In this document: piece after piece, positions 47,988 to 58,198 of the stretch
How positions within the stretch are numbered: position 1 is the stretch's first letter
Layout of the letters: each line of letters opens with the position of its first letter
NCBI GenBank assembly: GCA_016808115.1
Contig: JAEQBH010004115.1
Coordinates: 868,001-932,000, forward strand
Length of the DNA: 64,000 bases
Source: Tetrastigma voinierianum
Lineage: Eukaryota; Streptophyta; Magnoliopsida; Vitales; Vitaceae
Reading direction: 5' to 3'
Notes under the pieces: generated by a model
Databases searched by the model: none
What the model was told of the DNA's origin: nothing
What the model saw: only the letters and a program-made list of their open reading frames with translations
Program-made: the position numbers and the translations under genes

Positions 47988-49008
47988 GTACCTTCGGGTA
48001 CTTATTGTGTGTCTACTCATTAAAATTGATAAGTGCAAGCTTGATCTAACGAGTTATATGATAAGACTTTGAATAAAGAATAAGAGTAAAGAAGTGAATA
48101 TGGTAAAGATCTGAATGTACCTATGAGTACCTCTGTATCTGTTATGTAGTACCTACAGGTACTTTTGTCTGAAGTAAAATCACAGCCAAGTATCTACGGG
48201 TATTTAAAGTATCATTAATATAAGTATAGGATTACATGTGCCTAAGAATAAGTCTAAATGTCTGAAACCTGAATGCATGTCTAGTATAAGTTAGTAAGAC
48301 AGTATAAGTTCCATAATACCGTATAAGATCGAAATACAAGTATAAGATTCGAGAAATACAAGAATAGGATTACATGTCTGATATAAGATCCGTAAAACAA
48401 GGATATATCTTGTAGTACAAGTGTAAGATACGAAATACAAGTATAAGTTATGTAGTACCTACAGGTACCTCTGTATCTGATTAAATTATGAAGTACCTAC
48501 GGGTACCTCTGTATAAGTATAGGTTTTGTAGTACTATGAAGTCTGCCCAAACAGTGTAACCTCAGTAGTATAAGTATAAATACTATGGTATAAGTATAAG
48601 CCTTGTAGTGCCTAAGGGTGCCTCGTATAAGCATGGGAGTCTTGCCAAACCCTACGGGAGATGCGAGGATGAATCTGGTACCGATGCGTGTATGAGTATC
48701 TCGGTATAAGCATAGGATGCAGCAACTCTATGGGAGATGCGAAGACAGTATAAGACCAGATGAGTAGTGCGTGATAAGTACCTTAGATACAGTATGTATA
48801 AAGTTCGATCTTGTATATAAGGAATCTGCATAAGTATTGAGTATGTGTCGTACGAGGAAACAAGTATATTATGCATCCTACGGAGATAGAGTATAAGATC
48901 AGAATCTTGTAGAGTACAATGAATAAATAAGTCTGGTATAAGTGAAAGTTACGAGTAAGTATAAGATAAGAATCTTAAATTTATAAGCTTTGTAGTACGT
49001 ACAGGTAA
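47988..49008 (+). promoter_or_regulatory. Array of GTACCT-NN-AGGTAC inverted repeats
   Basis: Copies at 47988, 48117, 48148 (16 bp, AGTACCTACAGGTACT), 48190, 48455, 48493, 48608 and 48995. The arms GTACCT and AGGTAC are exact complements in the 48148 and 48455 copies. Function is unknown. It could be a regulatory array or a hairpin-forming repeat. Confidence 0.5.
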
Positions 49009-49501
49009 TAAGCTTTGTAATTCCGATGGGAGATTCGAATAAGCATAAGTTTGTTATAAGTTTAAGTAATTGTATAAGTTCATTATATGAATGCATGAAA
49101 ATTCTGATATTTGTTATTGTTTTATGATTTAAATGTGTATATACATAAGACATATGTTTCCCGCTAAACGTAAAACAGCACGGGTTCTGTCAAAGTGAGT
49201 CTGAAGGCGTCTGAAAGCTTAGCATCTGTGACGACACACTAGTAGGGGTTCACTACATGTAGGTTATGTGCTCACGAATTGTAAATGTAAAAGAAATCTG
49301 ATTTTGTATTTGTAAATGGGACTCGATTATATGTGTATAGATTTGATGGACACGCTCGGGTGGTAGTTCTTTTGATGTATATGATATTTTGATCCCGGTT
49401 ATATATAAAAAAATGATCGGGTAAGAGTCAGTATATGGTCTCGCACCCTGAACTCGGTTCGGATCCGCCAATCGGGTCGGATCGGGAATCGGGGCGTGAC
49501 A

Positions 49502-51135
49502 CTGACTCTATTTTATCTTAGTGTGTTTCCATTTTCAGGAAAATATTAAATGCATTAGAAAATCATAATTAGAGCCCCATTTGCACTCCTGAATCTGAAG
49601 TGGAAAGATACGAAAAATTTGAGGAAAGCTACGTGTGGAGATAGAAGTATGGATAATCAAATAGAAAGATTGTGAAGCTATTCGGAGGAAGAAGAAGAAG
49701 CAAAGTGACCACAGGCCTAACCTGATGGAGGAATTTTGGAAGCTTTATCATTCCCAGTACTGCGGTGAGCAAACCTCCCATTGAAGCAACTTGACATTAT
49801 TGCCGACTTTGATTACAATGGTCTGACAACACCAGTTCTAGCCACCATACGAAGATCGAATGAGCACTGAGAGATTTATAGGGATGGCGAGCACTATGAA
49901 GCAATGAAGTAAGATTCGTGCGGCTTGACTCTTCCCATTCTCATTGAAGCATTAAGCGACCACATGGTTTGACTCATTGCGATGGGATCGATGAATACTT
50001 GGGAAGAAGCGGGTGGAGACGCGATGCGTAGGTAGATTTTTCCTCCGGCTCTCATTCTTTGAGAGAATAGGAGAAATCATTGTGTTCAAGCAAGGGAAGG
50101 ATTAAGTCTCTACCTTTACACATGGGAGAGGTTGAAGATTCTTGGAAGAGGTGCCACATGCATGGGATAGATTTGTGACTCGATGGACATTTTCTACCAT
50201 GCCGTGGTGCACTCGAGGGGTGTTGATGCATCTTCTTTGTGAAAGGTTTTAAAGAAGAAGTGCGAGAGGAGGCGAGAGGCGAGTTGTGAAGACCTTGCAG
50301 GTGCGACTCTGAACTCCATCCCGAGATCTTCGGGAGCGACGGGATAGGAAATGGGCCCATGATTGGATTGGATAGTGAGTCTGACCATAGAAGCCAGGCT
50401 TGATGTGGTTATGAGCAATTGAGGTAGCAATGAGGAGGATACTGCTTTGCACATGAAGTTAGAGTAGTGAAGGAAGGAGAAATGAGTGGGGAGTATGAGG
50501 AAGAAAGAGAGCCACTGCAGTTGAGAGCAAAGTATATGTGAGATGAGGCGGAAAGTTACCACTTGAGCTGCTTGACTTGCTAACACACTACTCCCGGCAT
50601 TGAGGAACCACAAAGCTTTTCGTATGGTGGGGAGCTGAGCCTGAGCATGGGCGGAAGCTACCATGGGTTTGCCGCCGGCCACAGGTTCTAACAATGGCGG
50701 CAACCAGCCAGCCTTGACAAGCCAAAAATAAAGGGACAGCAGAGGAGAGTATCAGGGGCGAAAGAGCTTCGAACACTTTGAAAGATCGGGTGTTGCAATT
50801 CATGAAATAAAAAAAGGATCACGAATGTGCATGATAAAAAAAATTTCTTGAACTTGAGAATTTCGAGCTAACCTGTTGTGTTTCAAGCAAATATCAATCT
50901 TCACGTTGAAACTTGAGACTTAAGTAAGTGGTGGCCTTATCCTTACCAAAGCAGATCAGCCATTTCCAGTGATACTGGAGATCAATCCTAAAGATCTCAC
51001 ACCAATTGCAATGAGAGGCAGTGATGAATTGCAAGCAAGAAAATGTAGGACAAAGCATGCATGGCCCGAACCCGATGAAAAAAGCTCAAACTAGAGGAAG
51101 CGAAGCAAAAGGATCTTGAAGAAGACAAATTCGGC
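49502..51135 (+). pseudogene. gag of element (c), Athila/Tat type
   Basis: Fragments in changing frames match the Gag of Athila/Tat elements. MNTWEEAGGDAMR (about 49990) is followed by FPPALIL. GLSLYLYTWERLKILGRG comes next (about 50100-50150), then DIFYHAVVHSRG (about 50185) and EDLAGATLNSIPRSSG (about 50290-50340). NPKDLTPIAMRGSDELQARK (about 50973-51030) corresponds to the conserved ALTLRSGKEL region near the Gag C-terminus. No pol domain follows. The minus-strand ORF of 169 codons at 50194-50703 is a shadow of this region. Confidence 0.65.
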
Positions 51136-51640
51136 AAATGTTTAACTAGGGACACTAGCGACGAAACTGTAGGGAAGCGACCAAGCCGAAATTTTCATTT
51201 TTGTTTTTTGTTTTAGTCTAATTTAATTAAATTTTGAGTATTTGATGTTTGACAATGCGGTAGTAGTTTAATTTTAGTTGTTGTTGCTTTTCGAGGAAAA
51301 TGAATGAAAATTCAAGAAGAACCATTTTAAACAAATTATTTCCAAAAGAAAATATGCAGAAAATGACTACAAGGGGGAGTAATTCTAATTCCCTAAACTT
51401 GTCTTTAAGGATAATGCATATCTGAATTTTTTGAGAATGTTATGTTGCTTGAATAAAAACATATTCTGAATATTTGGGCAAGGCAGATTGAATTAAGAAT
51501 TTAGATGAGTGTTAATACTTGAAGTAAAGATTTTGATGGTTTAAACAAGTTTTCACATGTAGGTTCAACTGAGTATGAGTGGATATAGGTTGTTTTAAAT
51601 GTTTTATGAGAGAAAACATGAGAAAGATGTAATTTCAGAA
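51136..51640. other. Unassigned, probably noncoding part of element (c)
   Basis: AT-rich, with no domain recognised. A purine stretch (ACAAGGGGGAGTAATT, about 51369) might be a decayed polypurine tract. Confidence 0.35.
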
Positions 51641-51960
51641 AACTTCAGTTAAGTGTGTCGCAACATGCTTTTTCTGTGTAGCGACATAGTTGAATTAGGA
51701 AGCAAATTAAAAAAAGAAAATTATGTCGCAACATAAATTTGTTATGTCGCGACATAAATTCAAGGCCCTCCACAGAAGAAATGTTGCAACATACTCTACT
51801 GTTGTGTTGGGACGTTTGTGGGCTATAATACACAAATAATGTTTAAAACTCTGTCGAAGCAGAATTTCTATATATGTCGCGATAAATTAAAAAGAACTAT
51901 CTGAGACAGAGAAGGCGTATTTATCCATTTAATGTAGCACACAATGAATCAGTTGGCTTA
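51641..51960 (+). repeat. Fragment (d) with GTCGCGAC motifs
   Basis: One perfect GTCGCGAC (51746), two GTCGCAAC (about 51657 and 51725) and a GTTGCAAC (about 51782) lie within 150 bp, in the style of LTRs (a)-(c). It may be a piece of the 3' LTR of element (c). The start and end motifs of the family are missing, so this is tentative. Confidence 0.4.
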
Positions 51961-52224
51961 TAAATACTAAAATTATAATTTTATTCAATCCAACTAGGTT
52001 AAACAAAGCATAAGATGAAATATTTATATTATCAATCATATAGATACTCAAATGGGAAGCTATCCATAAGGTCCTAATGGAAGTGATGACAATTGTATAT
52101 GCTTGATTTTTTGTTTTTAAGGGGTTGAGAACATCTTTTTGTACCCTTTGGGTCAGACTCTTTTTTAATATATTTCTTACTTATAAAAAACCTTCTTTTG
52201 AATGTTCAATATCTTTTTTTTTTT
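51961..52224. other. AT-rich spacer
   Basis: Nothing recognised apart from a T run (52210-52226) just before the copia homology begins. Confidence 0.4.
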
Positions 52225-54614
52225 TTTTGCTTTTTAGATGTTTTGGGATGCATCTACAATGTCTCATTTTTATCCTCATACAAATCAATGTGAACTAGAA
52301 GTTCAAAGGATTATTCATTTGCAAAATCTGGCAAATCAATTACCAGATGTTTTGATTGATACAAAGAAAGTTACAAAGTCACATATCCCAATTGTGAATG
52401 CTCCAGCACGGATTGATGTCCCTAAAGGACAATTAACAAACGAGTCTAAAATACACCTGAAGCATGGGAGATCTATTAGATATAACTCCCCGAAAGAGGA
52501 GAAAACAAAGGAGAATTGATATCCCTGAAGAGGTACATGATAAACAAAATGCCCATATAGAGGCATATGATAAACAAAAAGCTCCTGAAGAGGTATATGA
52601 TGAACAAGAGGTCCCTATAGAGGCATATATTGAACTAGAAACCCTTAAAGAGGTTCGAAATAAAGAAATAGCCACTGAAGAGGCACATGTACCTGAAAAT
52701 TATGAGATCTCAATAAATTATGTGCACAATAGAGAAAAATGGGATCGAAATAAAATTGTTATCAATAATATTTTTGTTTTCCAAATTATTTTGGAATATC
52801 ATAGAAATGATGAAGATCCCAAACCATAAAATTTGGAAGAATGTCGAAATAGAAATGATTGGCCAAAATAGAAAGAAGCTATGCATGTAGAATTAAACTC
52901 ATTAATGAAACGAAACTTTTTTGGACTTGTAGTCTAAACAACTAAAGGTGTAAAGCACATTGAGTACGAATAGATATCATGCGAAAATAAACAGAAATAA
53001 TGAGATCATAAGATATAAAGTGCGATTAGTAAAGACAAGGTCTCTCGTAGAACCACAGTATTAGTATGAGGAAACATATTCTCCTGTCATGGTATGAATG
53101 CTTTTGCTTTTTAATCGGCAAATGGAGTCTCTAAAAGGCTGGATATAAGTCTGTGGTTATCATCCTGACTTATCTATATGGATCCATAGATAATGACATA
53201 TACATGAAAATCCATGAAGGATTTAGATTGTCTGAAGAAAATAATACAAAGCCTAATAGTATGTTAACCGATCAATTACAGATCTCTATGGACAAAGCGA
53301 TTCGGACCCGCATGTGGTATAATCGCCTTAGCGAGTCTTTATTGAAATAAGGGTATGTAAACAACCCTATATGCCCATGCATCTTTATTAAGAAATCAGA
53401 AATCAGATTTGCAATTATTGTTATGTATGTTGATGATTTAAATCTTGTTAGGACTCCTGAAGAGCTCATAAAAGCAACAAAGTATTTGAAAAATGAATTT
53501 TAGATGAACGATTTTAGGAAAACAAAATTTTGTCTCGGTCTGCAGATCGAGCATTTCCCTATTGGAGTTTTGGTTCGCTAATCAAATATAATAGAAAATT
53601 TTGAAGAGATTTTATATGGATAAAGCACACCACTTTAAGTTCTGATAGTTATTGTTCACTTGATGTAAAAATGATCATTCATTAAGCACACATGAAAATG
53701 GTGAAGAATTTAATTCTTGAAATGTCTCATACCTTAGTACCATTTGTGCACTTATGTATCTTGCTAATTGTACTCGCTCAGATATTGCTTTATCTGTCAA
53801 TTTATTAGCTAGGTATAGTTCCGTTCCAACCCAAAGACATTGGAATGGTATCAAACATATATTGAGTTATCTCCAATAAACAATTGATATGAGTCTATTT
53901 TACCAAAAGAAATCAAAAGCGACAATTGCTTGGATATGTGATGTAAGATCTATTTTAAATCCACGTAAAGTCATATCCTGAAACAAGTTATGTGTTTAAT
54001 TGTAATGGAGCTAGTATTTAAATGGAATCTTCCAGCCAGTGATGGTGGCCACATCATGAATCATTTGAGATTATATTAGTGCGTATGAGTCATGAATGTA
54101 TATGACTGAATCGATGATTCATCATATCAAAATCATGCGGACTCACACATGAGACAGTCCAAATAACATAATTTGAAGATAATGTTGCATGCATTGCATA
54201 GTCAGGAGGTTATATCAAAGGAGATAAGTAGACACATTTCTCGAAGTTAACATACACATGAGAGTGGTGAAATCGATGTTCGACAAATCTGTTTCCAGTC
54301 ATGAGAAGCATTCATGAAGTGCGTGTCGATCTTAACATTCCGAAACTAATATCTGAGATTGGAATCGGTCGATTGAAGGACATTGACATGAGGAGTATGC
54401 TTATGACATAAATCATTAGTGTCTTTGTCTTTTTCGCCGTCCGGGTTTTGTCAAAGCAGTTTGTGAGGTTTTTAACGAGGCGTGCTTGCAATTAAACGAT
54501 CTGTCGTATGAATATTTTCTTATTTTTAAGCCCATTTGGGTTTTATTCTACTTGGGTTTTCTTAACGTGGTTTTAATAGACATACACTTTAAATAGTAAT
54601 CATTCAAAGGGGAG
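52225..54614 (+). pseudogene. Ty1/copia pol remnant (TNT-like)
   Basis: The element begins within the integrase/linker at MFWDASTMSHFYPHTNQCEL. A frame change near 52490 leads into an acidic linker (52505-52720) of imperfect 12-residue repeats on the pattern PEEVYDEQEVPIEAY, then VPENYEISINYVHNREKWDRN. In RT, NDIYMKIHEGFRL (about 53190) and IVMYVDDLNLVRTPEEL (about 53415-53465) are clear. YVDDLN with both aspartates is typical of this copia group. RNase H is present only as broken fragments (53730-54300). Gag, protease and most integrase are missing. Confidence 0.75.
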
Positions 54615-54978
54615 TGTGGTAAATGAAAGATGTGGTTTTATTACATTGATTATGTACTTATGAAGCTCTTTTATGAGACTTCATTCATGCACTTCTTTAT
54701 GGCTTCATTCATGAAGTTCATGAACCTTTGATTAGAGAAGCCTATAAAAGGCTTCTCACCTTTTGTATTCAACTCATATTGAGATGATAAGATCTCTCTC
54801 CATCTATCTCTCTCTCTCCCTCTCCTTTCATTTGTTCTCTCTTTCATACACAAAGAGAAAAATATATGAAAGAGTAAAATATATTTATCTTGGTTTCCCA
54901 TTTTGCCCAAACAATTTTATAACAATTTGATATTTTAAATTGTTTATTGAATTTGTTTTAGTGTTTAATTTTCCTACA
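54615..54978 (+). repeat. copia 3' LTR
   Basis: It is 364 bp, starting TGTGGTAAATG after the purine run AAAGGGGAG and ending TTTTCCTACA. It has a TATA-like CCTATAAAAGGC at about 54749 and a CT-rich tract at 54793-54835. Short LTRs of this length suit copia. Confidence 0.7.
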
Positions 54979-55145
54979 TTTTGAACCGAACCACAGAGGG
55001 AAGGTACCATTTTCAACAATGGAGAACTCAGCAAAATAGATTTTTTGGGCATGGTTTTGGGCGAACAATCAGCCCACCCACATGCCTACCTACCTCCATG
55101 GCTGCTCACCTTCGTGTCAGCAGTGTTCCAGAAAATTTCTGAGCA
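54979..55145 (+). promoter_or_regulatory. Region upstream of the monooxygenase pseudogene
   Basis: This would be the promoter and 5' UTR of the host gene. The copia LTR ends 167 bp before the first ATG, so the normal promoter has been displaced or the LTR has replaced it. No TATA box is obvious in these bases. An alternative ATG at 55082 lies in another frame and gives no homology. Confidence 0.4.
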
Positions 55146-55315
55146 ATGGAGGTTTTAGGGTTCGTCGGGATATTCAGAACGATGCGGTATCAATACACTC
55201 AGAAGAGAACTTTTTCGGAGGTTTCCAGAAACGGTGTCCTTCCGGTTCTTATCGTCGGCGCCGGACCCGTCGGCCTTGTTCTCTCTATTCACTGACATTA
55301 CGAGCCTAAGCTCTC
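55146..55315 (+). pseudogene. Monooxygenase exon 1
   Basis: From ATG at 55146: MEVLGFVGIFRTMRYQYTQK leads to NGVLPVLIVGAGPVGLVLSI. The N-terminus before the Rossmann strand looks like an organelle-targeting extension (Arg-rich, few acidic residues), which is inference. TGA at 55293 ends the frame where the helix after GAGPVG should continue. The exon end is uncertain because no good donor is visible. Confidence 0.75.
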
Positions 55316-56032
55316 TGTTTGTTTCTATAGAAAATATAAACGTGCGACTAGTTTCCCTTGTTTTCATTTTTCGGTGACATGGGGAAAATGTTGGTTATCC
55401 TGGTGATTCGATGAACATCATATCGTATCGATCTAAATCATTTTGTCATGTTTGTTTGCTACGCAAGAAATCCGAGATTTTTATTTTGACTTTGAAATTG
55501 GCAATCCTTGTTCTTCTGTTAAATCTTTGTAGATATTATATAAATTAGAAAGAAATATTTGGTTTCTGTCTTCTATGTCATGTTATGAGTCACCTCCATT
55601 CCACATTTCTATTATTCCACAGTCCTAGGGTTTGCATGTTGCATTAGGAGCAGCAATCAGTTAATAACTTAGTAGTTTGGTGAGTCAAAATTATGCATTC
55701 AGAAACTTACTATGATAAAAGTTGAGTACTTGGACCTACTATTTGGAGTTAGCAACATGAGTTCACTTGCCATCTAGAACAGAGGTGATATAGGCAATGA
55801 GAAGTGAAGGTCTGTCAAGTAAGTTTTCTCTGCAACTATTCTTTTACTTGTTTTGCACCTTCATGTTGTTGCCAATTGTCTGCAAGAATACAGTATTTAG
55901 CTCTGCATAACTGTAATTAATGATGCAATTATCCTTTTCCTTTTTCATATTTACAGTTGTGGAAAGCAAAAGTGTTGTCTTAGGAGTTGAATTCAGTGCT
56001 TGAAATATGCTTGTGCTTTATGACCTCTTTAG

Positions 56033-56140
56033 GGGTCAAATGTGCAGTTTTGGAGAAGAGCAAAACTTTTTCTAAACATCCACAGGCACACTTCATCTTA
56101 ATCAGTCTATGGAGTATAATTTGTAATCTGGAAGAGGTGG
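56033..56140 (+). pseudogene. Monooxygenase exon 2
   Basis: Follows an acceptor (CTCTTTAG). Reads GVKCAVLEKSKTFSKHPQAH and then FI, a conserved segment binding the adenosine part of FAD and starting the substrate domain. After FI small deletions destroy the frame. Confidence 0.7.
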
Positions 56141-56186
56141 TAGGAAAATTAAATGTTTAGTTCTCTTTTGATCGTGTTCTTTTAGG

Positions 56187-56317
56187 TGTTAGAAAGTTGG
56201 TGTTTGTGAGAGGAAGTTAAAAGTCTCAACCTCCAGTAGATTTGTGGAGAAAGTTCATATACTGCACATCACTCTTTGGTTCTGTTCTTGGGTCAGTGGA
56301 CCATATGCAACCTCAAG
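56187..56317 (+). pseudogene. Monooxygenase exon 3
   Basis: Reads KSQPPVDLWRKFIYCTSL, continuing FGSVLGSVDHMQPQ, and ends at a clean donor (CAAG/GTATGG). The first third after the acceptor (TTTTAG) is poorly conserved. Confidence 0.75.
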
Positions 56318-56480
56318 GTATGGTTTGTTTTCCATATATATAAACATTACTATAGTAAGTTCTTGGGGCCCTTTGATCTGTTTTCCATAGTCGTACAGGC
56401 AAAACTTTTTTTACTGATGCTTTTATGATTTATGTATATGATAAATATCAAATATTCATTCTAATGTTTTATTACTGCAG

Positions 56481-56957
56481 ATTTTGAGCAGGTTGTCAGC
56501 CCCATCTCAGTTGCTCACTTCTCACAGTACAAACTTGCATTACTTCTTAAGCTTAGCTCAATCTCAGTTTCATGTTCATAATTGGGAGGCGGGAAGATTG
56601 TATGGGCATCTCAGGGAAAGGCAGATATTGATGGGACATGAGTGTCTATATATGGATGCCACTGATAATTGTATAAATGTAACTGCATCCTTTCTCAAGG
56701 AAGGGAAGTATAGGGAGAGAAATATACAGTGTAGAATACTTGTTGGTGCAGATGGTGCAGGAAGTACAGTGAGAAAACTTGCAGGAATAACTATGAAAGG
56801 TGAAGAAGACATGCAAAAGCTAGTCAAGCATTTCCTTTTGGCTAAGAACTTTGGACCTTCTCAGTAGAGACCTGGGATGTTATTCTTTATTTTCAATACT
56901 GAAGCAATAGGGGTTCTGGTTGCTCATGATCTCAATCAAGGGGAATTTGTATTGCAG
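56481..56957 (+). pseudogene. Monooxygenase exon 4
   Basis: Starts after ACTGCAG with DFEQVVSPISVAHFSQYKL. A frameshift near 56550-56570 moves the homology to another frame: FHVHNWEA, RERQILMGHECLYMDATDN, then RILVGADGAGSTVRKLAG, the DG motif that contacts FAD and NADPH. A TAG at about 56866 is followed by RPGMLFFIFNTEAIGVLVAH and a donor at 56958. Confidence 0.8.
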
Positions 56958-57060
56958 GTAGCGCAAATTTTGAAATGTTCAGAATCTTCTTGTATTTATT
57001 TAACATTGCTTTTATATGTACCATATGCTTACAATATGATGTTTACTTGTTATCTAGTAG

Positions 57061-57108
57061 ACACCATTCTATCCACCTCAGCAAAGCCCCCAGGACTTCA
57101 GCCCCGAG
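57061..57108 (+). pseudogene. Monooxygenase exon 5
   Basis: A 48-bp exon between CTAGTAG and GTAATT, encoding PFYPPQQSPQDFSPE. The sequence is conserved and open. Confidence 0.7.
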
Positions 57109-57350
57109 GTAATTTTCTTTGTCTAAGATCAGTTTCTTTGTTCTGTATATTCCCCTCAGTAGCTTAGTCTATAGGATAACCACCAAGGTTCACGTGAGAG
57201 GATACACAGCAGCCAATCACAGTATTACTCTATTGTTTCCCTACTAGTGATAGACATGCCAGGCATTTAGGTGTAGCTAAAAGTTATGTGAATAAGGATA
57301 TGTTCTCCATTGTAAGTAATGGTTTCTTTGAAGGATTTGATTCTTTGTAG

Positions 57351-57519
57351 GTATGTGAGAAGTTAATCTTCAGTTGGTTGGCCGAGAACTTTAGACGTGA
57401 TGTAATCGACAGCAAAACCATGGGTGATGCATGCTGAAGTTGCTGAGAAGTATGTAGCCTGTGACCATCGAATAATACTAAATGGTGATGTACATGGTTC
57501 CCTCCAGCTGGTGGTTTTG
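57351..57519 (+). pseudogene. Monooxygenase exon 6
   Basis: After TTCTTTGTAG: VCEKLIFSWLAENF, then after frame disturbance KPWVMHAEVAEKYVACDHRI and ILNGDVH. The GD motif that holds the FAD ribityl chain (GDAAHRFPPAGGFG in the family) is broken: GDVH is in one frame and PPAGGFG in the next. Confidence 0.75.
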
Positions 57520-57837
57520 GTGATTACCCTCTTAGACACAATGCAAAAATTCTGCGTGTGTATATTTTATAAGAAGTTTGTTTCATGTTCTGTGGCTTAT
57601 TGTAATTTATATCAAATAATAATTATTTTATCTACGAGAAAATGAGAAAAAGCTGGCAGCTTTCTCATAAAAATTTCTTTCAGATGAAAATATAGTTGAA
57701 GAGTCAATGTACATTTGAGGTGATCTCACACCAAATAACCAAAGGAAAAAGGAATATAGGTGATCTCCTATTACAAATGACTTGTTGATAGGCATGAGTG
57801 TTTTATTATTCTAAAGTTTTTATGTGTGTGTGTGTGT

Positions 57838-58198
57838 GGAGTCATGAATCCAAACAGAATAAACTAATGAGAAAAGTTATTACCTAGCTAAAATATGTGT
57901 GAGAAATGTGATAAATGTGATAAATGTTTAATTTTGTTAAGAACTATAAAGGACACTTTTGGAATAAGCATGGAGTCATGAATCCAAAGAATAAACTAAT
58001 GAAAGTTGTACATAAAAAAATAATAGTACTTGAGGAATGTAAGAAAATTATTTAGATGGAGTCATGAATCCGAAGAATAAACTAATGAGGAAGAGGTGTA
58101 TTCAGCCCTAGAGAGTTTTAGTGGTAATAACTTTTAGATGGAGTTATTACCTATCAAAAAATAATAGCAATGAGAAATGTGATAAATGTTAATTCTGT
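57838..58198 (+). repeat. Intronic tandem repeat, part 1
   Basis: Units start GGAGTCATGAATCC at 57838, about 57971 and about 58058. They share AATAAACTAATGA and, when complete (~125 bp), ATGTGATAAATGTT and GGACACTTTTGGAATAA. The array is cut at 58198 by the LINE and continues at 60660. Confidence 0.7.

Larger units (their letters stand above)
45769..49501 (+). repeat. Solo gypsy LTR inside element (c)
   Basis: This 3.73 kb repeat starts TGTAACACTTGAGG and ends CGGGGCGTGACA. Its first part resembles LTR A (same start, GA tract at about 46125, GATTCAAGTT blocks at 46797 and 46990). The 3' half has two distinctive arrays. One is CTACGATTAGT-based repeats at about 47515-47960. The other is GTACCT-NN-AGGTAC inverted repeats at 47988-49008. 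Element (c) internal sequence continues at 49502. No clear target duplication is present (ATCAG versus CTGAC). No coding region belongs to it. Confidence 0.7.

Noticed and set aside
50194..50703. Minus-strand ORF of 169 codons
   Set aside because: Lies opposite the Athila-type gag, whose motifs are readable on the plus strand. It has no motif of its own.
55082..55309. ORF of 75 codons starting at 55082
   Set aside because: Overlaps monooxygenase exon 1 in a different frame. The conserved VLIVGAGPVG motif is in the frame starting at 55146.
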